From NCBI GenBank assembly GCA_002245135.1, contig NGBS01000607.1:53970-117969 (forward strand): DNA of 64,000 nucleotides. Direction: 5' to 3'. A program made the position numbers and the translations under genes. Numbering within the stretch: position 1 is the stretch's first letter; the number at the start of each line of letters is the position of its first letter. The stretch is from Proteromonas lacertae (lineage: Eukaryota; Sar; Bigyra; Opalinata; Proteromonadidae). The notes under the pieces are model-generated. The model was not told the DNA's origin. It worked only from the letters and a program-made list of their open reading frames with translations, and made no database searches. Shown here one piece after another: positions 1 to 11,292 of the stretch.

Positions 1-41
1 CAGCTTGGCTTGAACATTTGTTTTTTTTCATTCTAAATTGA

Positions 42-1123
42 ATGGATTCTAAAGTGCTTGCCTTTCTTTTAACTATCTTATCATTTGTTTCTACGGTGTT
101 AGGCTCATTTACCATATTTATTGCATATAGGTTCCATGGCAGAAAATTTAAGCTGTTTCTTGCTGGTATAATTTTCATGTGTTATATGTTACAAATAGCA
201 GCACTAAGCGCTACAGCTGGGGTAATGCTTTTTATTTCGTTTGTTGACATACTAAATCAATCAATTCAGCATTTTGGTAATATAAAAGGTCAAGAAAAAC
301 ATGTTTATAAATGGGCATTGTATGAATAAATTATTTATAAATAATTATATAATATAGTTTATTCTTTTTCAGTGGATTGTTATTAGGTTTTATTCTAGAT
401 GTAGTATTAGAAAAAATAAGTCATGAATCTCATTCAGAAATGACTGAAGAGATGTTAGAAACATTAGCATTACAACATCATGAAAAACAACTAACATCTC
501 AAGAAGATGATAGAAAGATAATAAAAATTCAATTGAAATAGATATTGACAATATAAAACCAGCTGATAGTGAAACAGAAAATAAAACTGAAAGAAACTCG
601 TCTATAAGACATAGTAGATATTCAAATATACAAATAAATAACGATGAAACAATCACAGATTCAGAAAAGAAGAAATTATTAAGAGTTAGTATTGTTAGTG
701 GCATTGCTTTAGAGTGTTCATAATTTCCCTGAAGGTTTAGCTACATTTACTGCTGCTATGGATAGTTCTAAAATGGGAATTACTCTAGGTATTGCCATGA
801 TTATACACGATTGTCCAGAAGGTATGGCTGTAGCAATTCCCACTTATTTTGCTACTAAATCAAAAACTATAGCGATTGTAGTAACTGCTATATCTGGAAT
901 ATCGCAACCGCTTGGTGCATTATTTGCTTGGCTGATAATCAAAGACGGTGTTAGTGATTTTGTGTATGGTCTTTTATTTGGATTGGTTGCTGGAATTATG
1001 ACTATGATTACATTGGAAGAGCTACTGCCAAGTGCAATTAAATATGATCCAGAGGATAAAGTTACTACAAAAGCATTAATTTTAGGAATGGGTGTAGTTG
1101 CATTGATATTAGCTTTTCTATAA
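42..1123 (+). pseudogene. ZIP family metal transporter, frame-disrupted
   Basis: ZIP proteins import zinc and related divalent metals across membranes. The N-terminus (42-319) is hydrophobic and contains the family-like stretch SATAGVMLFISFVD. A short intron (320-372, GTATGA...TTTTTCAG) follows. Downstream the signature metal-site helices are clear: HNFPEGLATF (about 717-750) and the HDCPEGMAVAIPTYFATK helix (about 807-861), then a GISQPLGALFAWLI membrane segment. The central charged loop (about 405-690) is the usual variable cytoplasmic loop. The frame breaks twice: in the A-run at 523-527, and between 706 and 716 just before the HNFPEG helix. Both flanks are well conserved, so either the sequence has single-base errors or this is a recent pseudogene. 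It resembles the GufA/ZupT-like ZIP branch. Family call is firm, intactness is not. Confidence 0.8.
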
Positions 1124-1195
1124 TTGCTACAAATGCGAATGTATGTTAATATTTAGTATATATGTTTTACTTAATGTGATATTTTTGTTTTTAAT

Positions 1196-1209
1196 TTCAA
1201 ACATGTTTG
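1196..1209. promoter_or_regulatory. Palindromic TTCAAACATGTTTG motif upstream of the 1240 gene
   Basis: A 14-base near-palindrome (core CAAACATGTTTG) lies 30 bases before the ATG at 1240. The same 14-mer occurs at 42823-42836, upstream of the CCDC146 gene, in both cases followed by a (T/A)TCTT tract and an AAGCTT. Sharing between two likely flagellar genes suggests a cis-regulatory site. This is inference from two copies. Confidence 0.4.
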
Positions 1210-1239
1210 ATCTTATTTTTCTTCTATAAAGCTTATAAA

Positions 1240-4200
1240 ATGAGTAAATTATACAATATAAATAGGATTGAGAAAAGACCTATAAAAGCTACTGATTTAG
1301 ATGTATAATTTGTATTGTAGCTCATTAATTTTAGAATTCTGCTGATGTAGTGAAGAAAATATCTAAAGTTCAAACGTATTATATTCTTTGATAGTATTAT
1401 TATATTTTAGTGTTGAATTATCATCAATATCAGAAGTAATTCCTTCCACTCCTCTTAGTTTGAAATCTTCATCGTATGAACAATTGGTATGATATGTATA
1501 TTTACTAGTATTATATCATTCAAATCACCATATTCCGCAACTACAGCAATTTCAGAAGATATATCAATCCCTCCATGTGAGATGTGTGACAACACATGTA
1601 ATGAACATTGTCAATGTCCTTGTCATGGAGATATATTACAGTATAAATATTTAATATATATATTATAGTGGAGAAGATTATTGTCCATATTGTGATTCAT
1701 ATTGTAATGAAAAGTGTGAATGTTTTTGTCATGACGGATATGAAGAATATGAAAGGCAAAATTACTATTATATGTATATTTCTAACTATATAAAAAATTA
1801 TAGTGGAAATGATCATTATTATCCAGATGATTTAATAAGAGATAGTGATAATGATTATACAAATAAAGTGAATGAAATTAGTAAAGATGAAGAATTGAAT
1901 GAATATTTTGATCAGCCAGAGGTATCTAAAGATGTTGATAAGTTGGAGACAATTAATGAAGAAGAAGATAAAAGTATAGAAACAAATGCAAATACTGTTA
2001 ATAATCAAGAAAATCAATATAAAATCAAAGTAAGACCAAAAAGAAGAAAAGATGATTTAAAACCGTTTAATCCACATGTTGGTCATAAATTCACTCCATT
2101 AACATATGAAGAAACTCAAAGAAAGAATCAAGAAGTATGAATTATTATTATTATAAACTAGAATATTATAAGGCAGAGAAGAAAAAGAAAAGAATTGAAA
2201 AATAAACAGAAAGAATTTGTAAAAGAAATAAAAAAAGAGAAAAAAGATAAACCTCCATCTATACTTCAGAATCCAGATTTAGTATTTATTTTTATTATTG
2301 TTATTATTATTAGCAAAATGCAAAAGGATATAAAATAGGACTAGATTTAAACAAAGTGAAAGAAAATCTAGAGAATGAGAAAAGGAAAGAAATAATAGAA
2401 AAAATAAAAGCAAAAAGACAAAGAAAAGAAATAATGGAACAAATGAAAGATATTGATATTATAAAGAAAGATCCTACCAAAATAGAATCAAAGAATACAA
2501 AACAGTACAAATTCACTGGTGATGAATTTGAGGAGAAAAGAAAGAAATTGGAGGAAGTATTATTTATGTTATTATATATATTATTATTAGGAAGAAAAAA
2601 AGAAAAACAAGAAGAGGATTTGTTAAAGTATAAAAGAGAACAATATAGATTAGAAGTTCTAGTATTTATATATAACATTATTATATTATATTGAAATAGA
2701 AACAACAACAAGAAAAAGAAGAATTAGAGAGACAAAAGAAAGAAGAAGAAGCAGAAAAACAAAAGCAAAAAGAACCAACAGAAAAAGAGATTAAATATAA
2801 TATGATAAGAGAAATGAATAAAGGTAAAATCATTGAAATTGGACCAGGATATTATAATCCAAAACCAATTCAAGAAAAAGAACCAGAATATACAATATCA
2901 AAAGCAGATAAAGAAATTAAAAAGTATTAATATAAAAATGATTTATATTATTATTTGTTTAGTCCAAAAGCTGATATTCCTGGTCCAACAGATTATAATA
3001 TAAAAACACCATCACCAAAACCAACTACAAGAGTGTATAGACCATTTGGATGTATAAATTGTAAAGGAGCTGGTTGTGAATTATGTAGAGAAAGTATAAT
3101 AATAATAATTATTATTATTTATTTAAATAGGAGATGAGAAATTAAAGGAAAGATTAGAACTTCGAGACATTCTTCAATCAAAGCCTGACTTATATATTGA
3201 TGAGTATGTAAATGAAGCGAAAATAGAAAAAATCAAAAAACATAAACACAAAAAAAGAAACATAAAAGAGTACATTTTGAAGATGAAAGAAAAGAGAATG
3301 AGCCAAAATCCTTCAATAAATCTGAGAGTAAATTCTCAGAAAGCAAAATGCAAGAAGAGGATGAATTTAAAGATGATTTCTTATCAGAGAGTAAAAGAGA
3401 ATCAACATTATTTTCAGAAAGTAAGATTTCCGAAGGTAATAAAATCAGTTCTTCTTCATCATCTTCATCTTCTAGTGAAAGTGAAAGTGAGAGTGAAAGT
3501 GAAGAAATGATATTCAAACGAAAAGAACCACAACCACCAAGACAAATGTATGATGAAAGAGTATTAACATGGAAAGAAAAAAGAGCATTTTATAATCGTC
3601 AGAAAGATGAATCAGATCAAAATAGATTTTATTACGATATTAACTATAATTTAGTAGAAGAAAGACCAATAGTAAAAGCAAATTTCCAACAAGAAATGAT
3701 TTCTAGAAAAAGTGTAGAAAGAGACTTAGGTAAATACAGAGAAAGGAATGAAATATTGAAAAGACCACCAGAAGGGTTTTTAGAACCACAATTACATCAT
3801 GAATGGGATATTGGAAAGAATATTCCATCACCAAAACCATACAATCCACCAACACCTATTAAAGAAAGAATTGAAGCAATAAAAGAGATGAATAAAGAAT
3901 ACGATGGATTTTATGAGAATCAATACCATCAAGAATGGAAACCTCCTGATATCGTTTATACTGATTATGATAATATTAAAGGAAGAGAAGCTAAAGAGAT
4001 TAAATATAAAAATGATGTAAAAATTATTCCATTTGATGAGATTATTCCTGAAACACCAAAAGATGATGAAAGTATTAAATCATTATCTAATGAATGGTTG
4101 AATATAAAAGGTGGTGAATTTGGTAAAGTATTTATAATATAATATATATTCTAATGTATAAATCAATAGAATGTTCCTCGTAATAAAGCTGCTGGACCAT

Positions 4201-5436
4201 TTGGAGAAAGACCAGAAATAGCAGTAGAAGAAGAGAGAAAATTGACTGTATTTGTTGTTTATATCTTTTATTTTTATTTATATAGGAAGAACCTTATTAT
4301 GATGTAGAAAAAGGTCAAAAGTATTTAGATCCTGATAGAGGTTATACATTCCCAAAAGCAGTAGAGAAAGAAAATATTGATCATGATGGTGACAATATCG
4401 TATTAGATGTAAAAGATGATTTAGTCAAACCAAAAGTTCCGCAATATGTGAATTACAAAGCAGATAAAGTAAAAAGAATAAATCCAGAAATAGAAGGAAA
4501 AGAAACAGAATATGAAGTGAAATTAGAACCGAATTATGATTATGGTAAAAAGAAACAACCAGTTTTTTCATTCCCCAAACATGAAGATAAACCGCCAAGT
4601 CCAGAACCAGAAAGATTAATATTAAATCCGAATTATGATTTTGAAAAAACTAAAGTTCCTGTTTATGTAAATATGGCAAAACAAGTATTTTTTTATTATT
4701 GTTGTTTATTTATTAAATAGAGTAAAGATAAACAACCAGATCCAGAATTTGATGAGAATTATAAACATGCTGAATATGATATTGATAAAGGATTAAAGTA
4801 TTTAGAAAAACCAGCTCCAGTATTAGTGAATATGAAAAAGGATGAAAAAAGATGGACTGAACCAAAACCAAATGAAGAACAAATATTAATACTCAATCCA
4901 CAGAAAGTAGAAACAAAACCAAAAGCATTAATTGATATGGGAAAAGCACCTCCAAGATGGAAAGATCCAATTCCAGGTGAAGAGAAAGAAGGAGATGTTT
5001 TAGATTTAGAAGTAAAAACAGGAGTAACTTCAGAATATAAAAGACCAGTAACATTAGTAGATATGTCTAAACAATTAGGTAGAATGAGTTTGAATGAATT
5101 AAGACAATATAGTGAGGAGTTAATATTGAATATTGAATCTGCTCAAGACGCTGTTAAAACTCGAGTTGTTACTGCTCCTCCGTTGAATAAACAGATTAGT
5201 AGAGATGCTCCTGTTATTGGTGAAAAGAAAACGACAGATACTTCCAATGTTGATTTTACTGATGTAGAAGCTGCGAAAGTTAAAGCTGGACATAAAGAGT
5301 TTATTCATGAAAAACCAAAACCTTTACCATCTGTTGAAACATTGTTGAAAGAAGAAAAAGAACCTGTATATTTATTGTTATTGTTATTATATATGAATAG
5401 GTTAAACGTAATCGTAGAAGGAATAAGAGGAAATAG
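1240..5436 (+). CDS. Large intron-rich charged protein with Cys-cluster repeats and PG-type motif (possible axonemal protein)
   Basis: I do not recognise the family. I read one gene with about 15 introns of 27-45 nt, for example 1303-1334 and 5366-5400. The first exon begins MSKLYNINRIEKRP and the last ends in a basic KRNRRRNKRK tail with a TAG at 5434-5436. Exons near 1570-1740 encode two copies of a cysteine cluster, CEMCDNTCNEHCQCPCH and CPYCDSYCNEKCECFCH, spaced C-x2-C-x3-C-x3-C-x-C-x-C-H. A long Lys/Glu-rich region follows, then a sperm-tail-PG-like motif IPGPTDYN (about 2976-3000). The C-terminal third has repeated proline-rich units containing LNPNYDY/LNPNYDF and V(Y/L)VNM-K or LIDMGK/LVDMSK. 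The PG-type motif and the promoter palindrome shared with CCDC146 hint at a flagellar role, which is only inference. Exon joins in the middle are approximate. Confidence 0.6.
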
Positions 5437-5646
5437 ATGTAGCAGAATTCATTTTTTCAATATTCAAAGTAATTTGTCATAATTTAATAAATCTAAAAGT
5501 GTGTATGTATTTAATTACTACTTATTGTATATTATACCATTTAAAGGAAACTGCAAGCTTTGTCTTTTTCACAAAAGAACAAAAGAATGTTTTAGAATTT
5601 GAAACGATTAGTTTTTTTAAAACAAAATAATATCTTTTTCATTTCA

Positions 5647-7274
5647 ATGGTAGTTCCATACAAAAAATCAGAAAAAACACAAGCTGTACTTGACAAACTT
5701 CGTGGAGGTTTAATTGTCTCATGTCAAGCTCATGAACCTGATGGTTGTTATGGTGTTGATGTAATGACAAGAATGGCTGTTGCTGCTGAAATGGGAGGAG
5801 CTTCAGGTATTAGAGCTGATGATCCTGATCATGTTGCATCCATTCGTAAAGCTGTGAAATTACCAATCATTGGTATATACAAACAAGATATCGAAGGTTA
5901 TGCAACAAGAATCACATTGAATATGGACAGAGTAGCAGATATTGTCAATGCTGGAGCTGATATTATTGCTATTGAAGCAACAGACCGTCCACATCCATTC
6001 AACACAACTGGATTTGAACTTATCACGCAAACAAAAGCTAAATATGATGTAGTTGTAATGGCTGATTGTTCAACAATTCATGAAGCTGAATTAGCTTACA
6101 AAGCTGGAGCTGATATCTTATCATCAACAATGAGTGGATATACACCTTATTCATTGACACGTTCCAACACCAGATTATGAAATGGTTGCTGAAATGAAGA
6201 AGAGATTCCCTGATAGATTCATCATCTGTGAAGGTAGAGTAAATTCCCCTGAACAAGCTGGTAGATTAATCAGACACGGTGCTGATGCAGTATGTTGTGG
6301 TTCAAACATTACTCGTCCAATCTACGTCACTCAACATTATGTTGCTAAAATGAAACCATATCCATCAGGTTCTCCAATTTTAGCTGTTGATATTGGTGGT
6401 ACAAAGATTGCCTGTGGTGTTGTATTACCTGATGGAACAGTCTCTGGTGTAGAGAAAGTACCAACTCCAAGTGATACAGCTGAACATATTTATGAATCAT
6501 TAATTGGAGTAGCAAAGAAGGTATTTAGTATGTGGAAAGGTGATAAGATTGAGAAATGTGGTATTAGTACAGGTGGAACTATTAATTATAAAGGTGATAT
6601 TATCTATGCAACTGATACATTAACAGGATGGAAAGGATTCCCATTAAAAGAAAGAGTTGCTGAAGCTTTGAATTTAACTGTGACTGTAGTTAATGATGGT
6701 AATGCTGCTGCTTTAGGTGAAGCTACTTATGGTATTGCCAAGAACTGTCATTCAGTATTAGGTATTACTGTTGGTACTGGATTTGGTGCTGGTGTTGTTA
6801 TTGATGGTGAAATATACAGTGGAACTTTAGATAATGCAATTAATATGGGAGCTATTATAGCACAAGTTGGAGGTAAGAAATCAGATAAAGTTGTTGGTGC
6901 TTTAGAAGCTTATGTTAGTGGCAGAGCTGTATATAATGAGTATGTTGATAGAACAGGAGATGCTAATAAATATACAGATGGTAAAGCTGTAGGTGATGCT
7001 GCTTTAGCTGGTGATTTTGATGCTAAAAAAGCTGTTGAGAAAGTATGTGAATGGTTAGGTATTGGTATTGCCACTATTGTTGCTTGTCATAATCCAGAGA
7101 TGGTTGTTATTGGTGGAAGTGTTGCTGATCTAGGTGATATGTTTATTGAGAATGTAAGAAGAGAATTTAAATCTCATGCTTTCCCTGCATTGAAAGAGAC
7201 TCCAATTAACTTGGCTGAATATAAATCAAATGCTAATCTTGCCTGGAGCTGCTGTTTATGCTTGGACACATTAG
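5647..7274 (+). CDS. Fused N-acetylmannosamine-6-phosphate 2-epimerase / ROK-family N-acetylmannosamine kinase (NanE-NanK), two frame breaks
   Basis: NanE interconverts ManNAc-6-P and GlcNAc-6-P. NanK phosphorylates ManNAc. Both belong to sialic-acid catabolism and here form one cytosolic polypeptide. I chose the ATG at 5647 (MVVPYKKSEK) because the conserved RGGLIVSCQAHEPDG begins soon after; upstream in-frame sequence has no ATG. Epimerase motifs include GASGIRADD, PIIGIYKQD and ADIIAIEATDRPHP. The ROK half starts near ILAVDIGGTKIACGVV, with GISTGGTI, VVNDGNAAALGEA (catalytic Asp) and VTVGTGFGAGVVIDGE-type motifs. The usual ROK zinc motif (C-x-C-G-x2-G-C) before EAYVSG is missing: the stretch reads VGGKKSDKVVGALEAYVSG. 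The frame shifts at about 6160-6165 (before the conserved PDYEMV stretch) and again at about 7240-7245; in both places the other frame carries on the conserved protein. The stop in the final frame is 7272-7274. Confidence 0.85.
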
Positions 7275-7444
7275 ATGATTTGATATTATTTTGTGTATAG
7301 TGTAATAATAATAATATTGTCTTTGTTTTTGGTTTATAAATACAAACAAAATTTTAAAATAGAAAATTATAACAACAATCATTTTGTGTGAAGAAAAAAA
7401 GTATGCAATTTCCAACTAATACTTATCTACAAAACATTATTTAT

Positions 7445-7735
7445 CTAAAAATCTGTCAATGGCATTTTAGCAGCTGCTTTAATAAAACCAAGGAATAATG
7501 GATTTGGTCTTAACGGATGACTAGTAAATTCAGGGTGATATTGTGTAGCAACAAAGAAAGGATGTACTTTTGTGTCTAATTCAATAATTTCAACACGAAG
7601 ATTATTGTCTCCCATTCCTACTATTCTTAAACCATCTATAATTATAAAATAATTACATAATTAATATACTTGATTCTAATTCTTCTTTATAATCAAGATT
7701 CACTTCATATCTATGACGATGTCTTTCTCTAATAA

Positions 7736-7776
<41 letters not shown>

Positions 7777-9225
7777 TTATACTCATATTCTTTGGTTTAT
7801 GATATACATTATAACAAATGCAATCTTTTGTTAACAGAGTTGTATCTTTACCACCTAATCTCATTGTTCCACCAATAATAGTTGGATCAATTTCAGGCAT
7901 AAATATAACAACTGGATCTCTTGTATTTTCATCAAATTCAGTTGAATTAGCTTTTGGCTTTTTCAATATATTTCTAGAATATTCTATAACAGCTAATTGC
8001 ATTCCCAAACATATTCCTAAGTATGGCATTTTATTTTCTCTTGCATATTTAATAGCAGCTATTTTTCCTTCAATTCCTCTTTCTCCAAAACCACCTGGTA
8101 CTAATAAACAATGAGCTGTTTTTAATATTTCCCATGCCTCTTTATATCTTTCCTTTGCTTCTTCATCATCTTCTTTGGGTTTTTCTAAATCAGATGATTC
8201 AATAAATTCAATATTTAATCTATGTTCAATGGTAAATGATGCATGTAATAATGCCTTTCTTACTGATAAATAAGAATCTTCTAATTTTGTATATTTACCT
8301 ACAAATGCCACTCTAATTTCAGGTAAAGATTCATCACCAATTATGCTGGTGATTTTATTCCATTCCTTTAAATCAATCTCTTTTCTTGGTTCTAATCCGA
8401 ATTTCTTTAAAATAATTTGTGCAGCGTTTTGATTATTTAACATATTTGGAACACCAAATAATATTGGACAGTCGTGTAAAGACAAACAATTCTCAGTTGC
8501 AACATTTGTGAATAATGATATTTTTGACTTTGTTTTTTCATCTAATTCAATTGGACATCTTAAACATAATATATCTGGGAATAAACCTACATTTCTTAAA
8601 GTAGCTACACCATGCTGAGTTGGTTTTGTCTTTAATTCACCAATCATTGGAACTAAAGATACGAATCCTAAACAGGTATCTTCCTTTGGTTTTGATTGGA
8701 TGAATTGTCTTATTGCTTCTAAGAAAACTGCACTCTCAATATCACCAACAGTTCCTCCTACTTCAATTAAACAAATGTCTGCTTTTCCTAACTCATCTAT
8801 GTCTTTATCTGCTACTCTTTCAATCCATTCAATAATGCAATTTGTAACATGAGGTACAATTTGAACGGTATGACCATTATATACTCCTGCTCTTTCTCTT
8901 TCAATTACAGATTGGTAAATCTTTCCTGTTGTGATATTATTATCTCGGCCTAATTTAACATCCAAAAATCTTTCATAATTACCTAGATCTAAATCACCTT
9001 CACAGCCATCATCACAAACAAAGACTTCACCGTGTTCATAAGGTGACATTGTGCCTGCATCAACATTCTGTGCATAATTAGAATTAAAATGTATACAAGG
9101 TAAGGATCAATCTTTATTGATGTGACTCTAAATCCAGCCAATTTAAGTAGAACACCAATGGAACTGATGGTAGTTCCTTTACCAAGTCCACTAATTACTC
9201 CTCCAGGAAGAATGAAGTATTTCAT
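7445..9225 (-). CDS. CTP synthase
   Basis: CTP synthase converts UTP to CTP using ATP and glutamine-derived ammonia, the last step of de novo pyrimidine nucleotide synthesis. The start is the ATG at 9225 ([17 protein letters not shown]), which matches the family N-terminus; an in-frame ATG four codons upstream is less likely. Synthetase-domain motifs include [35 protein letters not shown] and [11 protein letters not shown]. The glutaminase domain has VPGGFGERG, the nucleophile YLGICLGMQ and the His/Glu pair in QYHPEF. Three introns are readable: 9068-9099, 7736-7782 (mostly a TA dinucleotide run) and 7636-7669. Splicing them joins [10 protein letters not shown] and NGLRIVG in frame, and the protein ends [11 protein letters not shown]. 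Domain order and length are normal for the eukaryotic enzyme. Confidence 0.95.
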
Positions 9226-9377
9226 AATGTCAAACAAAATGCAAATTCACAAGCCAAATCTATTTAAACATGTATTATGGAAATATAAACAGAAAAACAG
9301 TATTTAGAAGATGGAAAATTTTATATTACGAAATAAAAACACCTAATAACGATATATAATTTCTAACATCACAATCC

Positions 9378-11213
9378 TTATTCGAATAACAAATACTTAC
9401 AGTTAGAATATGCAATACTCCTAATGGGTAAAGAATTCCTATATTCATCACAATCTATAAGCTCACTAGTTTTTTTCAACAAATCATTAACGGTAATTTC
9501 TGGATTTAATTCAATACAATTAGTATATACCTTTACAATCTTTGTATCTAATGGATTAACTGATTTCATAATATATTTTATTGTTTCTAGTAGAATTTGA
9601 ATTAAAGATTCATTGGTAGTAGTTGTTTCTGATAGTTGTGGTAACACTCTAATCACAAAATTGGAAGTAATATATATCGAAGATAATGGTAAAATATCTA
9701 TTATACAAATTATAAAAAAATATGATTAAAAATATACGATCAATATAATTAGAATGATTTGCAATATAATCATAACTATTTAACAAACATAAAATAGAAT
9801 GAACACATTCACAATATTTCCATTGTATTACATTATTTTGACAATATAATATGAAATTATTCAAAGTATTTACTTCTCCATTATAAACTAAATAATATAT
9901 ATCATTATCTGTAGTATATCCAAATATTTCACATATATTTGGATATTTCAATTTACAGTAATTCTTACATATTTCTTGTGGACTTACAGCGGATGTTATT
10001 GCTTCAGGAATTGTTATTTCTAATATTGAAACTAAATTACAATTATATAATCCTTTCCTATAATTTGAATTATTACTATCATTCTCATCTTCATTATTAT
10101 CTACACTATCAGCAGTAGTTGTCATTGTTGTAGCAATAGTTTCTATTGGTAATAATGTGATATTATCAAAAGATATATAATATTCTTCACTATCATCAAC
10201 AATCCCATTGTTGTTGTTATTTATATCATTAGAATCTTCCATTTCTGAATCATTATTACTATTGTTATTGTATTGAGGAGAATCTATTTTTGGTGTTAAA
10301 TGGACTACCTTTATCTTATTGTCATGACCTGATGTTATTATTGTTGATTCATTGAATATACTTATACAGGATAAAGCATTTTGATGTAATTTCAATGTAA
10401 AAACTGTTTTGTTGGTGGATAGATTCCATATCTATTATATAAAAAATAAGTATATATATATACTTTCATTATTCCATTTCTATCTCCAGATAATAGATAT
10501 TCATTATTAAATATCTGTAATGATAAAATTGAGTTTTTATGACCTTCTAAACTACCAGTTTTTGTATAGGATAATAAATCCCATATTTGGATTACTGGTT
10601 GATTTTTCCCTCCACCAACATATAAATTATCATCATATACTGCTAATGACATTACTGGTAATGCTGTAAATGTACTGAATTTCTCTAAAATTGAATAAGA
10701 GTCTTTTGAATAAATTGTTACTAATCCTTTTATATTTCCTGAAATTATTGCTGTTTCTGAAGATGTTAATGCTGTTATTCGATAAGGAGATTGATCAGTT
10801 AGTAAATCAACTAATTCAAAATCTTTGTTGAATGAATATATTCCATTATCACCTCCAAAATATAGATAATTATCACAATATAATCCACAAAATATTCTAC
10901 CATCACAAGATCTTTCTTCTATTCGTTCCAAATTCTGTAACTTTAATACTCTAATACACATATCACCTCCTGCTACTACAATTTTGTCATCAAATGCTAA
11001 AATTACATTAATAAACGATTTTGTAGATTGATCTGTTTTTATTAATTTCCATTTATCGTCACCAATAGACTTCCATAGCTATAAATATAGAAACAATCAA
11101 AATACACAAAGGGTTTTATCTTTTCCTCCTGAAACAACAAATTCATTTATAGAAGCTAATACCCATATGTTATCTGTATGATGCTCAAGTGTAGATACTA
11201 CCTGACACTGCAT
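9378..11213 (-). CDS. WD40-repeat protein with C-terminal pseudokinase-like region
   Basis: The protein starts MQCQVVSTLEHHTDNIWVL at 11213. It contains WD40-type blades such as VVSGGKDKTLCLWK, GSLEGHKNSILSLQ, YLLSGDRNGIMKIWNL and IITSGHDNKIKVV. Four exons are joined by short introns at about 11073-11099, 10437-10467 and 9691-9730, which keep the frame through the blades. After an acidic, Asn-rich linker (about 10050-10290) comes a region resembling the middle of a protein kinase lobe (KYPNICEIFGYTTDNDIYYLVYNG). I see no HRD or DFG motif, so any kinase fold would be inactive. WD40 propellers are protein-interaction platforms, but the partner cannot be told from the sequence. The gene is divergent from the receiver-TPR-cNMP gene, sharing an 80-base intergenic region. 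The exact C-terminus is uncertain. Confidence 0.75.
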
Positions 11214-11292
11214 ATTTCAAAATTTAGAATATCAAAAAATTAGATCCGTTTTATGTTCGTTTTTGTTTCTTTTAAATCTGTTTATCTTTTAA

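Noticed and set aside
520-7245. Programmed +1 frameshifting as in Euplotes to explain the breaks
   Set aside because: Shifting at the in-frame stops does not preserve conserved residues (for example the His of HNFPEG in ZIP, or PDYEM in NanE). The real shift must occur before the stop, at unrelated sequences.
7738-7775. TA repeat as a functional regulatory element
   Set aside because: It lies inside a CTP synthase intron and is an ordinary dinucleotide microsatellite. Similar runs occur in other introns.
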